Assembly: GCA_964646605.1 (NCBI GenBank)
Contig: CAZYEX010000101.1
Location: forward strand, 1-11,645
Direction: 5' to 3'
DNA: 11,645 nt
From: SBAX01 sp964646605
GTDB taxonomy: Bacteria > Planctomycetota > Phycisphaerae > UBA1845
The notes beneath the pieces are model-generated. The model saw only the letters and a list, made by a program, of their open reading frames with translations. It was not told the DNA's origin and searched no databases. A program made the translations under genes and the position numbers. Positions within the stretch are counted from its first letter, which is position 1. Every line of letters begins with the position of its first letter. This document shows, in pieces, positions 6,002 through 11,645 of this stretch.

Positions 6002-7689
6002 TGCACATCGAACCCCCCCCGATCCGAGCCGTGAGCGGCTCCCCTTTACGCGTAGCGTCAAGGGCAAGCGACCGGTGTTCCCGAGCCCTCGCGTTCACGC
6101 GGCAGGTCACACCCACCGTTTCCGTCACGGTCGTCATCGCGCTAACGCTGATCACGGCGTTGCCGGCGGATGCGGACGGCGCTGATCCCGATCTCCCATC
6201 CCGCGTCGCCGCCCTCCGCCAGCGCGTCGTCGAACTCGCCGGCGACGAAGACTTACTCGACACGCTCTATTTCGCCTGGGCCGATCGACCCTACGCCCGC
6301 GCCACCCTCGCCATCCTCGTTCACGTCTCCACCATTCTCGGACAGGAAGTCGAGGTTCGCGCCAAGGGCGACTCGATCATTGACGACGCCGCCGTCGAGC
6401 CGATCTTCCGCTGGGCCGACGATGCCATTCACCGCGTCATTCACTCGCAGCCCACTCCCGACTTCAAGCCTCATCGCCTCACCATCACCAAGGACGCCCT
6501 GTCGAGCCTTCCCACCCTGCCTCCGCTTTTTGCATTCGTCGATGAAGTCCGCGCGCCTCGCCGCCACCCGATCGCCCGCGACCTCGACCTCTTCGCCGCA
6601 TTCGGACAACGCGTATATGCGATCCCGCCGACGACCTACCCTCCGGCCGAGGACGTCGCCCTCCTGGCCGCCCGCGCCGCGAGTCTGGGTGTCGCGTTGC
6701 TAAGCTCCCAGCCGAACCCCGTGCAAAAGGACGGCACAACAAGCTGCCTTCGCAGATTCAGTTGGGGCGCCCTGGGGACTCAGATCGATGTCGTCAGCCT
6801 CTGGAGTCTGACTTCCGCCGATGCCCCGTCGGCACGCGAGTTCACGGCAATCCCCGCGGTGACCGATCCGCCGGGCGGAGAATCCCTGGAGGCATCCATG
6901 GCTCGCCGTGCGCTTGTTCGTGGAGTCTTGGCGCGCCGGCACCACGCCGCTGAACGGTGGCGTCCGCCTCTTTCGGGCGCGGGCAAGAATCAGCATGGTG
7001 CGGCCATCGCTGCAACAATGTGGATGCACGCGCTCGACGGTCAGTGTCTGGCACTGGTTTCCGGCTGGACCGATTCGCATCCGAGCGACGCGGAGACGAT
7101 CGCCCACACGGCCTTGGACCTTCTTCGCCTCCAGGACCATGTCAAGGCGTTCCAACAAGCGGCGCGAGTCGCGGTCATGGTGAGCGCAGACGCGATCGAG
7201 CCGGGTGATGCGTACGACGAGAAATGGAGTTCTTGGATTGAGCCCACCTGGTCCGCGTTGCTCGATCGGCAGGTGTACTTCGACGTCGTATCCGACAAGG
7301 CCGACGAAGGCGAACTCCGCCGACGATACCTCGCCGTCCTGCGGCTCGACAACCAAAAGGCCTCGAACCCGGCGCAGGCCTATGCAAGATTTGAGCGACA
7401 GCTCGCCCAGGAGGAAGAGCACGTGTACCGCCTGACAGCCAGGGACCTCGAAGGCATGATCGCCAAGGATGCCTTCGTCCGCGTAGGGCGAACCGCCGAG
7501 GGGCGGGATTGTGCGGCCGTGGTCAACTTGTCCAACGACTCCCGCGCCTTGAAACTGCGAGGTCGACCCGCCGTCGGACCCTCGATGGATGTCGTCGCCG
7601 ACGAACCGATCCCCGAACCAACCCAACGAATCGACTTCGCCCCCTGGCAGGTTCGCCTACTCATTCCCGCCGGCGGCGACACGAAGTAG
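5998..7689 (+). CDS. Secreted protein of uncertain function, possibly glycoside-hydrolase-like
   Basis: This is a 563-residue predicted exported protein. Arginines up to R35 precede a hydrophobic stretch (about 40-56) that ends in an AxA site near A57-A59, so it resembles a Sec signal peptide with an unusually long n-region. The region around 350-435 (ALVSGWTDSHPSD, VAVMVSADAIEPGDAYDEKW) and the ending IDFAPWQVRLLIP resemble the accessory domains of GH42-like beta-galactosidases: a glutamine-amidotransferase-like fold followed by a beta sandwich. This is only an impression. No catalytic glutamates are identified. Codons 9-28 come from a sequence that is also a dispersed repeat. The ATG at 5998 overlaps the previous stop by 4 nt, which favours coupling. 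The stop is TAG. Confidence 0.75.
   Translation: MMHIEPPPIRAVSGSPLRVASRASDRCSRALAFTRQVTPTVSVTVVIALTLITALPADADGADPDLPSRVAALRQRVVELAGDEDLLDTLYFAWADRPYARATLAILVHVSTILGQEVEVRAKGDSIIDDAAVEPIFRWADDAIHRVIHSQPTPDFKPHRLTITKDALSSLPTLPPLFAFVDEVRAPRRHPIARDLDLFAAFGQRVYAIPPTTYPPAEDVALLAARAASLGVALLSSQPNPVQKDGTTSCLRRFSWGALGTQIDVVSLWSLTSADAPSAREFTAIPAVTDPPGGESLEASMARRALVRGVLARRHHAAERWRPPLSGAGKNQHGAAIAATMWMHALDGQCLALVSGWTDSHPSDAETIAHTALDLLRLQDHVKAFQQAARVAVMVSADAIEPGDAYDEKWSSWIEPTWSALLDRQVYFDVVSDKADEGELRRRYLAVLRLDNQKASNPAQAYARFERQLAQEEEHVYRLTARDLEGMIAKDAFVRVGRTAEGRDCAAVVNLSNDSRALKLRGRPAVGPSMDVVADEPIPEPTQRIDFAPWQVRLLIPAGGDTK
6022..6085. repeat. Dispersed palindromic repeat, expanded copy inside a coding region
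   Basis: The stretch 6022-6037 matches 9969-9984 at 15 of 16 positions (ATCCGAGCCG, then T or G, then GAGCG). The stretch 6067-6080 matches 9987-10000 at 13 of 14 (AGCGACCGGT, then G or T, then TTC). The two halves are 29 nt apart here but only 2 nt apart at the other copy. This copy also contains its own hairpin, GAGCCG at 6026-6031 with CGGCTC at 6036-6041 around a TGAG loop. It lies within the first 30 codons of the secreted-protein gene, upstream of the signal peptide core. Confidence 0.6.
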
Positions 7690-7872
7690 CGCCTTCAACG
7701 ACCCGAGCGTCGCCCATCCTGCTCGTCCCCGTCCGATCGCCGGTCCTTCCCCAGCGGGTTGGTTCGAAAGGCATCGGATACCAACGCCCCTGCATTCTCT
7801 CCGAGACGTCGGGGTCGTTCCAGGGCGTGGCGAGGCGAAATCGACCGCCCGTCATGGTCTTGCAAGCTGCGC
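7690..7872. other. Gene-free gap between convergent genes
   Basis: These 183 nt separate the end of the plus-strand secreted-protein gene from the end of the minus-strand membrane-protein gene. No strong hairpin with a T-run and no supported reading frame were seen. Confidence 0.5.
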
Positions 7873-8106
7873 TCAGACATCACGTCGTTCCTCCATTCGT
7901 CCGCCGCTCGAAAACCGCCCCGCGTCTTCATGGGCGATGCCCAGAATGAGTGACACGCCCACGCCCAGGATGGTGAAGACCAGTTCCTCGCCCACTTGCA
8001 ACCCCCACTGGGCGGCAAAGGCCGCCACCACCGTGGCCAGCGCCACGCGCACCTTCCTCGAAGCCAACGGTCTCAACCACCAACCGACTCGCGCACGCAC
8101 GTCCAT
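7873..8106 (-). CDS. Small two-helix membrane protein (holin-like size and shape)
   Basis: This is a 77-residue protein. Two hydrophobic segments, about 20-36 (RVALATVVAAFAAQWG) and 42-58 (LVFTILGVGVSLILGIA), are joined by a short QVGEE turn, predicting a membrane hairpin. The N-terminus is basic and the C-terminus charged. The start at 8106 is decided by a strong GGAGGAGG at 8120-8113, 6 nt upstream. A longer in-frame version from 8226 would begin in the heptamer repeat and is less likely. Size and layout resemble phage holins and small prophage membrane proteins, but no family is certain. It lies downstream of the ABC-GNAT gene on the same strand, 204 nt away, and could share its transcript if the hairpin at 8219-8306 does not terminate it. 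Confidence 0.7.
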   Translation of the reverse strand: MDVRARVGWWLRPLASRKVRVALATVVAAFAAQWGLQVGEELVFTILGVGVSLILGIAHEDAGRFSSGGRMEERRDV

Positions 8107-8112
8107 CTGCCG

Positions 8113-8120
8113 CCTCCTCC
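8113..8120 (-). promoter_or_regulatory. Strong Shine-Dalgarno that fixes the start of the small membrane protein
   Basis: On the minus strand GGAGGAGG lies 6 nt before the ATG at 8106. It is the best ribosome site on that strand here and argues against the longer reading frame from 8226. Confidence 0.75.
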
Positions 8121-8218
8121 AAACGTCTCTTCGAACTTCGGCCTTCCCGGCAGGGCGTCCGCCGGAAGCGCGCCCCGATACGCGCTCCCGACGGACGCGG
8201 GCAGGGAGGGAAGGGAGG

Positions 8219-8306
8219 AAGTTCAAAGTTCAAAGTTCAAAGTTCGAAGAACGTAGGATCCGTTCCATCCACTTCTTTCGAACTTTGAACTTTGAACTTC
8301 GAACTT
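8219..8306. repeat. Near-perfect hairpin built from tandem heptamers (GTTCAAA / TTTGAAC)
   Basis: The left arm has three GTTCAAA units and one GTTCGAA (8221-8248). The right arm has the complementary TTTGAAC units flanked by variants with TTCGAAC. Positions 8219-8246 pair with 8279-8306 at 27 of 28 bases, around a 32-nt loop. The structure begins 5 nt past the stop codon of the ABC-GNAT gene on the minus strand and lies before the small membrane-protein gene. It may act as an mRNA 3' end structure or partial terminator. Peptides such as SSKFKVQSSKF, seen when this type is translated, are familiar from annotation artefacts and argue that it is dispersed. Confidence 0.85.
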
Positions 8307-8310
8307 CTCA

Positions 8311-9708
8311 TCACGCCGCCCTCTTGCTCGGTCGTGTCCACAGGTAATACACCGGCCGCGAACCGACGAGCCCCCGGAACGTCTGGGCCAGAAACTCCGG
8401 CGACTGCCGGGCCACGCGACTCTCGCCGCCCGCCGTGGTCGCCGCGTACCAGTCGTACACCACGCGGCAGACCACTTCTCGAACCCGTGGACGCCGACAT
8501 ACGTGCAGCAGGAAGTCCCGCCCGTTGGGGTCCACCCCCATGCGCCGCAGGGCGCCAAGCGCCGACTGCCGCTGCGGCGACACCTCGTACTGCCCGATCC
8601 GCCGCATCCCCGCCTTCTCGAAGACGGGGTTGAATTCGCCCATGCCCGCCAGACATTCCACGTACTTCGTGCCAAGTAGTGGCATCGTACGACGGACGAG
8701 GAAATGGCCCAGTCCGCAGCCCCGCACGTCGGGGTGGATCACCAGGCGGCGAAGAATCCGCAGCGAACGGTTCACTCGATCCGCATGCCGCGAGAACCAA
8801 CCGTCGGTGGCCTGGTTGCGAAGGGCGAGCTCCAGCGGGGCGTGCGAATAAACCACGATGCCCAGCAATTCGCCTTGCGCTCCGTCGCGGAGGACGAACA
8901 CCTTGTCGACGAAGCCCAATTCGTCGGTCGCCCGGTAGTGCATGGCCGCGAAGGTTTCGTAGTCGCGTTTGCAGCCCGGTTCGATGCGCAGACGTCGGCG
9001 GAAGCTCACCGGCCCGCGCCGTCCGACCTCTCGCCTTTCGACCTCGCACCTCCCCCGACCCCGGAACCACACCACGGTTTGCGGTCGAAGATCATCGAGC
9101 ACGTCCTCGTGGCTGCACGCCAGCACGATGGTCAGCCCGCGGCGGGCGACGAGCTTGTGCAGGCCGAAGCTGATGGCCTTCGCCGCCCGGCGGTGCAGCG
9201 AAGCACAGAACTCGTCACACATCAGCGGTCCCGGTGTGGAGCCGTCGCGTACATGCAGAGCGACAGCCCGCGCCAACCGCGCCCGGAATTTCTCGCCTTC
9301 GGAGAGAGTGTCAAACGGCCGCACCCACAGCCCGGCTTCGCCCAGCCCGCACGTGGTCAGGATGGACAGCGCGTCACCCAGCGACGCCCAGGGCGCCACG
9401 CGATCGACGATGGCCGCGTCGGCGGGGAAGGTCACCCGCCCCACGGAGCATCCCCCGCGACAGTGCCGCGCGATCTCCTCCAAAGCGCTAGACTTCCCGC
9501 TGCCCGACGGCCCGCACAACAGAACGATCTCGCCGGGCCTAAGGGCAATCTGCGTGGGCGACACCACGGTCACTTTCCGCGCGTACATGGGAATCCCAAA
9601 CCGCACCCCGACCTCCGCCGTCCGCGGGGTGTGCCGCCCCAACCGCTGGGCACGCACCGCGTGCAAGCGGACAGGTCGGATACGTGCCTTGTTCCCGATT
9701 CCTAACAT
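8311..9708 (-). CDS. Soluble ABC-family ATPase fused to a GNAT N-acetyltransferase
   Basis: This is a 465-residue fusion. The N-terminal half is a complete ABC ATPase: Walker A GPSGSGKSS at 66-74, signature LSEGEKFR at 135-142, Walker B PLMCDEF with D165-E166, and H-loop H200. It has no membrane segment and no partner permease gene nearby, so a transporter role is unlikely. The second half (about 235-372) is a GNAT domain with the acetyl-CoA loop in VIHPDVRGCGLGHFL (R329, G332, G334) and NPVFEKAGM near its end. About 90 further residues are unassigned. The substrate is unknown. The ATG at 9708 is supported by a promoter just upstream; an in-frame ATG at 9813 lies upstream of that promoter, and a start at M41 would delete upstream sequence of unclear conservation. 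I have seen similar fusions in accessory or phage-like contexts, but that is recollection, not proof. Confidence 0.85.
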   Translation of the reverse strand: MLGIGNKARIRPVRLHAVRAQRLGRHTPRTAEVGVRFGIPMYARKVTVVSPTQIALRPGEIVLLCGPSGSGKSSALEEIARHCRGGCSVGRVTFPADAAIVDRVAPWASLGDALSILTTCGLGEAGLWVRPFDTLSEGEKFRARLARAVALHVRDGSTPGPLMCDEFCASLHRRAAKAISFGLHKLVARRGLTIVLACSHEDVLDDLRPQTVVWFRGRGRCEVERREVGRRGPVSFRRRLRIEPGCKRDYETFAAMHYRATDELGFVDKVFVLRDGAQGELLGIVVYSHAPLELALRNQATDGWFSRHADRVNRSLRILRRLVIHPDVRGCGLGHFLVRRTMPLLGTKYVECLAGMGEFNPVFEKAGMRRIGQYEVSPQRQSALGALRRMGVDPNGRDFLLHVCRRPRVREVVCRVVYDWYAATTAGGESRVARQSPEFLAQTFRGLVGSRPVYYLWTRPSKRAA

Positions 9709-9715
9709 CAACCTA

Positions 9716-9743
9716 ACTATACACCCGAAAAATTGCTTGTCAA
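9716..9743 (-). promoter_or_regulatory. Near-consensus sigma70-type promoter predicting a leaderless transcript
   Basis: On the minus strand TTGACA (9743-9738) is followed after 16 nt by TATAGT (9721-9716), five of six matches to TATAAT. Only 7 nt separate the -10 box from the ATG at 9708, so transcription should begin at or next to the start codon. The surrounding stretch, about 9705-9770, is strikingly AT-rich compared with the rest of the window. Confidence 0.7.
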
Positions 9744-9968
9744 TATATTGGCGATTTTTTGTGTTCCGGCATCGCCCTACAAGGTACTTGGCAGCCGCTT
9801 TGGAGGCGCGCAACTAATTGTCGCACATTAGGTTATGCGCGAATTGGATGGTGCAAATGGTGGCCCCGTGGGCGGGTGGGGTTACAGGGAAAACCCACGG
9901 ACTTTCCGGAAAATCAGCTTGCAATGTAAAAAAGGGGGTATTCTGTGCGCTTCCGCTGATGCGATTCT

Positions 9969-10056
9969 ATCCGAGCCGGGAGCGCCAGCGACCGGTTTTC
10001 TGGGAGTGCGGTGATCGTCGTGACACGGACCCCGCGCTGGCGCTTAGGGCTCGGAT
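9969..10056. repeat. Dispersed palindromic repeat, compact copy
   Basis: The left arm has ATCCGAGCC (9969-9977) and AGCGCCAGCG (9981-9990). The right arm has the exact complements CGCTGGCGCT (10035-10044) and GGCTCGGAT (10048-10056). A 3-nt internal mismatch separates the two stems and the loop is 44 nt. The left arm and loop start match the copy at 6022-6085 inside the secreted-protein gene. Confidence 0.7.
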
Positions 10057-10108
10057 GAGGAGGACTCGTTCGTTGTTCACACACATTCGGAAGACCAAGT
10101 TGTCAAAT

Positions 10109-10139
10109 GCCGGCCTCACCGGCCGGCGGAAAGGAGAGG
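10109..10139 (+). promoter_or_regulatory. GC hairpin immediately before the kelch gene ribosome site
   Basis: GCCGGCC at 10109-10115 and GGCCGGC at 10121-10127 form a perfect 7-bp stem around a TCACC loop, ending 3 nt before AAGGAGAGG (10131-10139). The ribosome site itself is strong and 5 nt before the ATG at 10145. The hairpin could protect the mRNA 5' end or modulate ribosome access. Confidence 0.5.
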
Positions 10140-10144
10140 AACCG

Positions 10145-11434
10145 ATGAGCACCAGTCGGACTGGACGCGTCTTTTGTCTTGGAGCGGCTTTGTTGGCTTG
10201 TCCCGCGCAGCGCGCGCTCGGGCAATGCCTCTAGTGGGAGGATGCGACCGGTTCGGGCGCTCGTCCTCCGCAGACCTCACATCACGCGATCGTCTACGAC
10301 TCGTGTCGTGGCGTCATTGTGCATTTTGGTGGTTTGGATGGCACGAGCGCAAACGACCTCAACCAGACCTGGGAATGGAGCTGCGCTACACGCACTTGGA
10401 CGAAGCGAGACGATCTCGCAACGTCGCCTCCGGCGCGTCATTCGCACGGAATGGCCTTTGACTCGGTTCGCTGCAAAACCGTGTTGTTCAGTGGTTCGAA
10501 TGGCAGTAACGACACGTGGGAGTACGATGGGACCACTTGGACGCAGAGATTTCCAAGTGCGTCGCCGTCCGCGCGCATCGCTCATGGGATGACGTACGAT
10601 TCCGCCCGGCACGTTGTCGTGCTTTTCGGCGGGCACGCAGGCGGGAGCGACCTCGGCGATACGTGGGAATGGGACGGGACCGGGTGGACGTTCAAGACAA
10701 TCAGCGGTCCCTCGATACGCGAGTACCCCGCGATGGCGTATGACCGCGACTGCGGGAGAACATTGCTTTTTGGCGGACAATCTCCGTTGTCCAATGACAC
10801 TTGGACGTGGGATGGAACGGGTTGGACCTCGCTCGGGACCGGGGGGCCGTCGTCACGGTATTCCGCGGCGATGTAGTACGACGAAGTCAGAAAAAGAATG
10901 GTCCTTTTCGGGGGAAACACGGGGGCGGGGTCGAATGAAACGTGGGAATGGACGTGGTCCGGCGGTTGTTCAAGCGGGTCGTGGACGCAAGTCTCGACCA
11001 CCACTCAGCCTGACGCTCGCTTCCACACGGGGACGGCCTTCGCCGAGAGCTGCTCGAAAACGGTGCTGTTCGGTGGGTGGGTGTCTCTAACCGACAGACG
11101 CGATGACACTTGGGTTTACCCGTCTGTCGAGAACGTGGATTGCAACCAAAACGGTCTTCCCGACTCGTGCGACGCGCCGATTCCGGACCAAGACAGCGAC
11201 GGCGTTGGAGATCCATGCGACAACTGTCCGACGATGGCGAATGCGAACCAGTCCAACATCGACGGCGATGCGTTCGGCGACGTATGCGATCAGTGCAAGT
11301 TCGATCCGACGAACACGAAGGTTGACGGCAATTGCATTCCGACAATCTCCGAGTGGGGCATGATGGCGATGGCGGGGTTGATGCTCTCGGTCGGTGGGGT
11401 GGTGATCGCGCGGCGGCGGGTTGCGAAGGTATGA
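10145..11434 (+). pseudogene. Kelch-type surface protein with IPTL-CTERM tail, interrupted by two in-frame TAG codons
   Basis: One frame of 429 codons codes, in order, for a signal peptide (codons 1-27, MSTSRTGRVFC...ALG then QC), six kelch-like blades (about 46-330, each with an xYD and a xLFGG strand and a W-rich strand such as DTWEWDGTGWT), thrombospondin-type-3-like calcium repeats (about 332-397, DCNQNGLPDSCD, DQDSDGVGDPCDNCP, NIDGDAFGDVCD), and an IPTL-CTERM sorting signal (IPTISEWG at 398-405, hydrophobic helix 406-421, RRR). Exosortase-family sorting to the surface is expected. TAG interrupts it at codon 30 (10232-10234), just after the signal peptide, and at codon 244 (10874-10876), inside blade five where other blades have a small residue. 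No frameshift is present. Most likely a recent pseudogene or assembly error. Readthrough is possible. The start has a strong ribosome site. Confidence 0.8.
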
Positions 11435-11645
11435 ACGTCGCCCACCCTCCGGGCGGAGCGATCAAAAGAGAATGAGTATTGGTGGATCCCCATCCAGGGA
11501 CTGAAGTCTTGCTGTTACCCACATTTTTGCGGTCGTGCGTGATGGTGTCCCGGCGGGACACACTGAAAATAGCCCAGCCATTCATGGCTGGGGGAGGCGA
11601 GTGGGTTCAAACCAAGTCCCGGAGGGACGGTTGAGCGTTTCAGTC
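11435..11645. repeat. Downstream gene-free region ending in a dispersed multi-hairpin repeat
   Basis: Positions 11435-11545 show no supported gene. From 11546 three palindromes follow: TGTCCC-GGC-GGGACA (11546-11560), CCCAGCCAT with ATGGCTGGG (11573-11592), and GTCCC-GGA-GGGAC (11616-11628). ACTGAAA (11562-11568) also complements TTTCAGT (11638-11644). The pattern GTCCCGGCGGGAC ... AGCCCAGC ... GTCCCGGAGGGAC belongs, as I recall, to a repeat family common in planctomycete and acidobacterial genomes. It probably runs past the window edge. Confidence 0.65.

Larger units (their letters stand above)
9744..10144. other. Divergent intergenic region
   Basis: This gene-free stretch lies between the divergently transcribed ABC-GNAT and kelch genes. 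It holds the AT-rich flank of the minus-strand promoter, the palindromic repeat at 9969-10056 and the GC hairpin at 10109-10127. A plus-strand reading frame from 9818 runs into the kelch gene in the same frame, but its sequence is repeat-like and it lacks a ribosome site. The kelch promoter was not found with confidence: TTGCAA at 9919 and TATTCT at 9939 are only 14 nt apart. Confidence 0.5.

Noticed and set aside
6700..7626. 308-codon minus-strand open frame opposite the secreted-protein gene
   Set aside because: No ribosome site or domain. The plus frame has a signal peptide and an operon-like overlap.
8219..8306. CRISPR-like array
   Set aside because: The 7-nt units have no spacers and are arranged as two inverted arms.
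8704..9705. 333-codon plus-strand open frame opposite the ABC-GNAT gene
   Set aside because: The minus strand has all ABC and GNAT motifs and a promoter.
9908..9922. Possible sigma54 site (GG and GC elements)
   Set aside because: The gap is 11 nt rather than 10 and the flanking consensus TGGCAC is absent.
9919..9944. TTGCAA and TATTCT as a promoter for the kelch gene
   Set aside because: The spacer is 14 nt, too short for a standard sigma70 promoter.
9818..10144. Upstream extension of the kelch frame to 9818
   Set aside because: The encoded residues derive from the palindromic repeat, and the strong ribosome site and signal peptide place the start at 10145.
10145..11434. Genome-wide reassignment of TAG to an amino acid
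   Set aside because: Four other genes here end in TAG at the expected place after complete domains, so TAG works as a stop in this genome.

Overview
The window looks like chromosomal DNA of a member of the Planctomycetota, perhaps a metagenome-assembled one. It is GC-rich. It carries a secreted kelch-type beta-propeller gene that ends in DCNQNGLPDSCD-like calcium-binding repeats and an IPTL-CTERM sorting tail (IPTISEWG, membrane helix, RRR), a combination typical of that phylum. A helix-turn-helix/receiver fusion, an HDOD sensor kinase and many small palindromic intergenic repeats fit the same picture. No rRNA, tRNA, CRISPR array, transposase or integrase was seen.

Layout. Positions 209-3824 (+) hold a signalling cluster: a DNA-binding response regulator (HTH plus receiver), a large HDOD/GAF/histidine kinase, and a receiver-like protein whose phosphoacceptor aspartate is replaced by glutamate. 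A 7Fe-type ferredoxin (3976-4314), probably from its own promoter, and a lipoprotein of unknown role (4453-5316) follow. Next is a translationally coupled pair: a small protein with four paired cysteines (5456-6001) and a secreted protein that may be glycosidase-like (5998-7689). On the minus strand lie a soluble ABC-ATPase fused to a GNAT acetyltransferase (9708 to 8311), with a near-consensus promoter that predicts a leaderless mRNA, and a 77-residue two-helix membrane protein (8106 to 7873). On the plus strand the kelch/IPTL-CTERM gene (10145-11434) stays in one frame from signal peptide to sorting tail but contains two in-frame TAG codons.

How the genes may work together. The first three genes probably form one phosphorelay-type unit: the kinase could phosphorylate the HTH regulator, while the third protein could act as a phosphorylation-blind partner. 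No output is visible in the window. The minus-strand ABC-GNAT gene resembles accessory or phage-like cargo more than core metabolism.

Strongest observations. (1) The two amber codons in an otherwise intact surface-protein gene, in a region where four other genes use TAG as their stop. (2) Two intergenic hairpins of unrelated sequence, both built from tandem 7-nt units in inverted orientation. (3) A dispersed repeat present once in non-coding DNA and once, with a 27-nt expansion, inside the start of the secreted-protein gene. (4) The ABC-GNAT fusion with a leaderless promoter. Together with the hairpin at 5337-5358 and the repeat at the right edge, most gene boundaries here are occupied by a different palindromic repeat.
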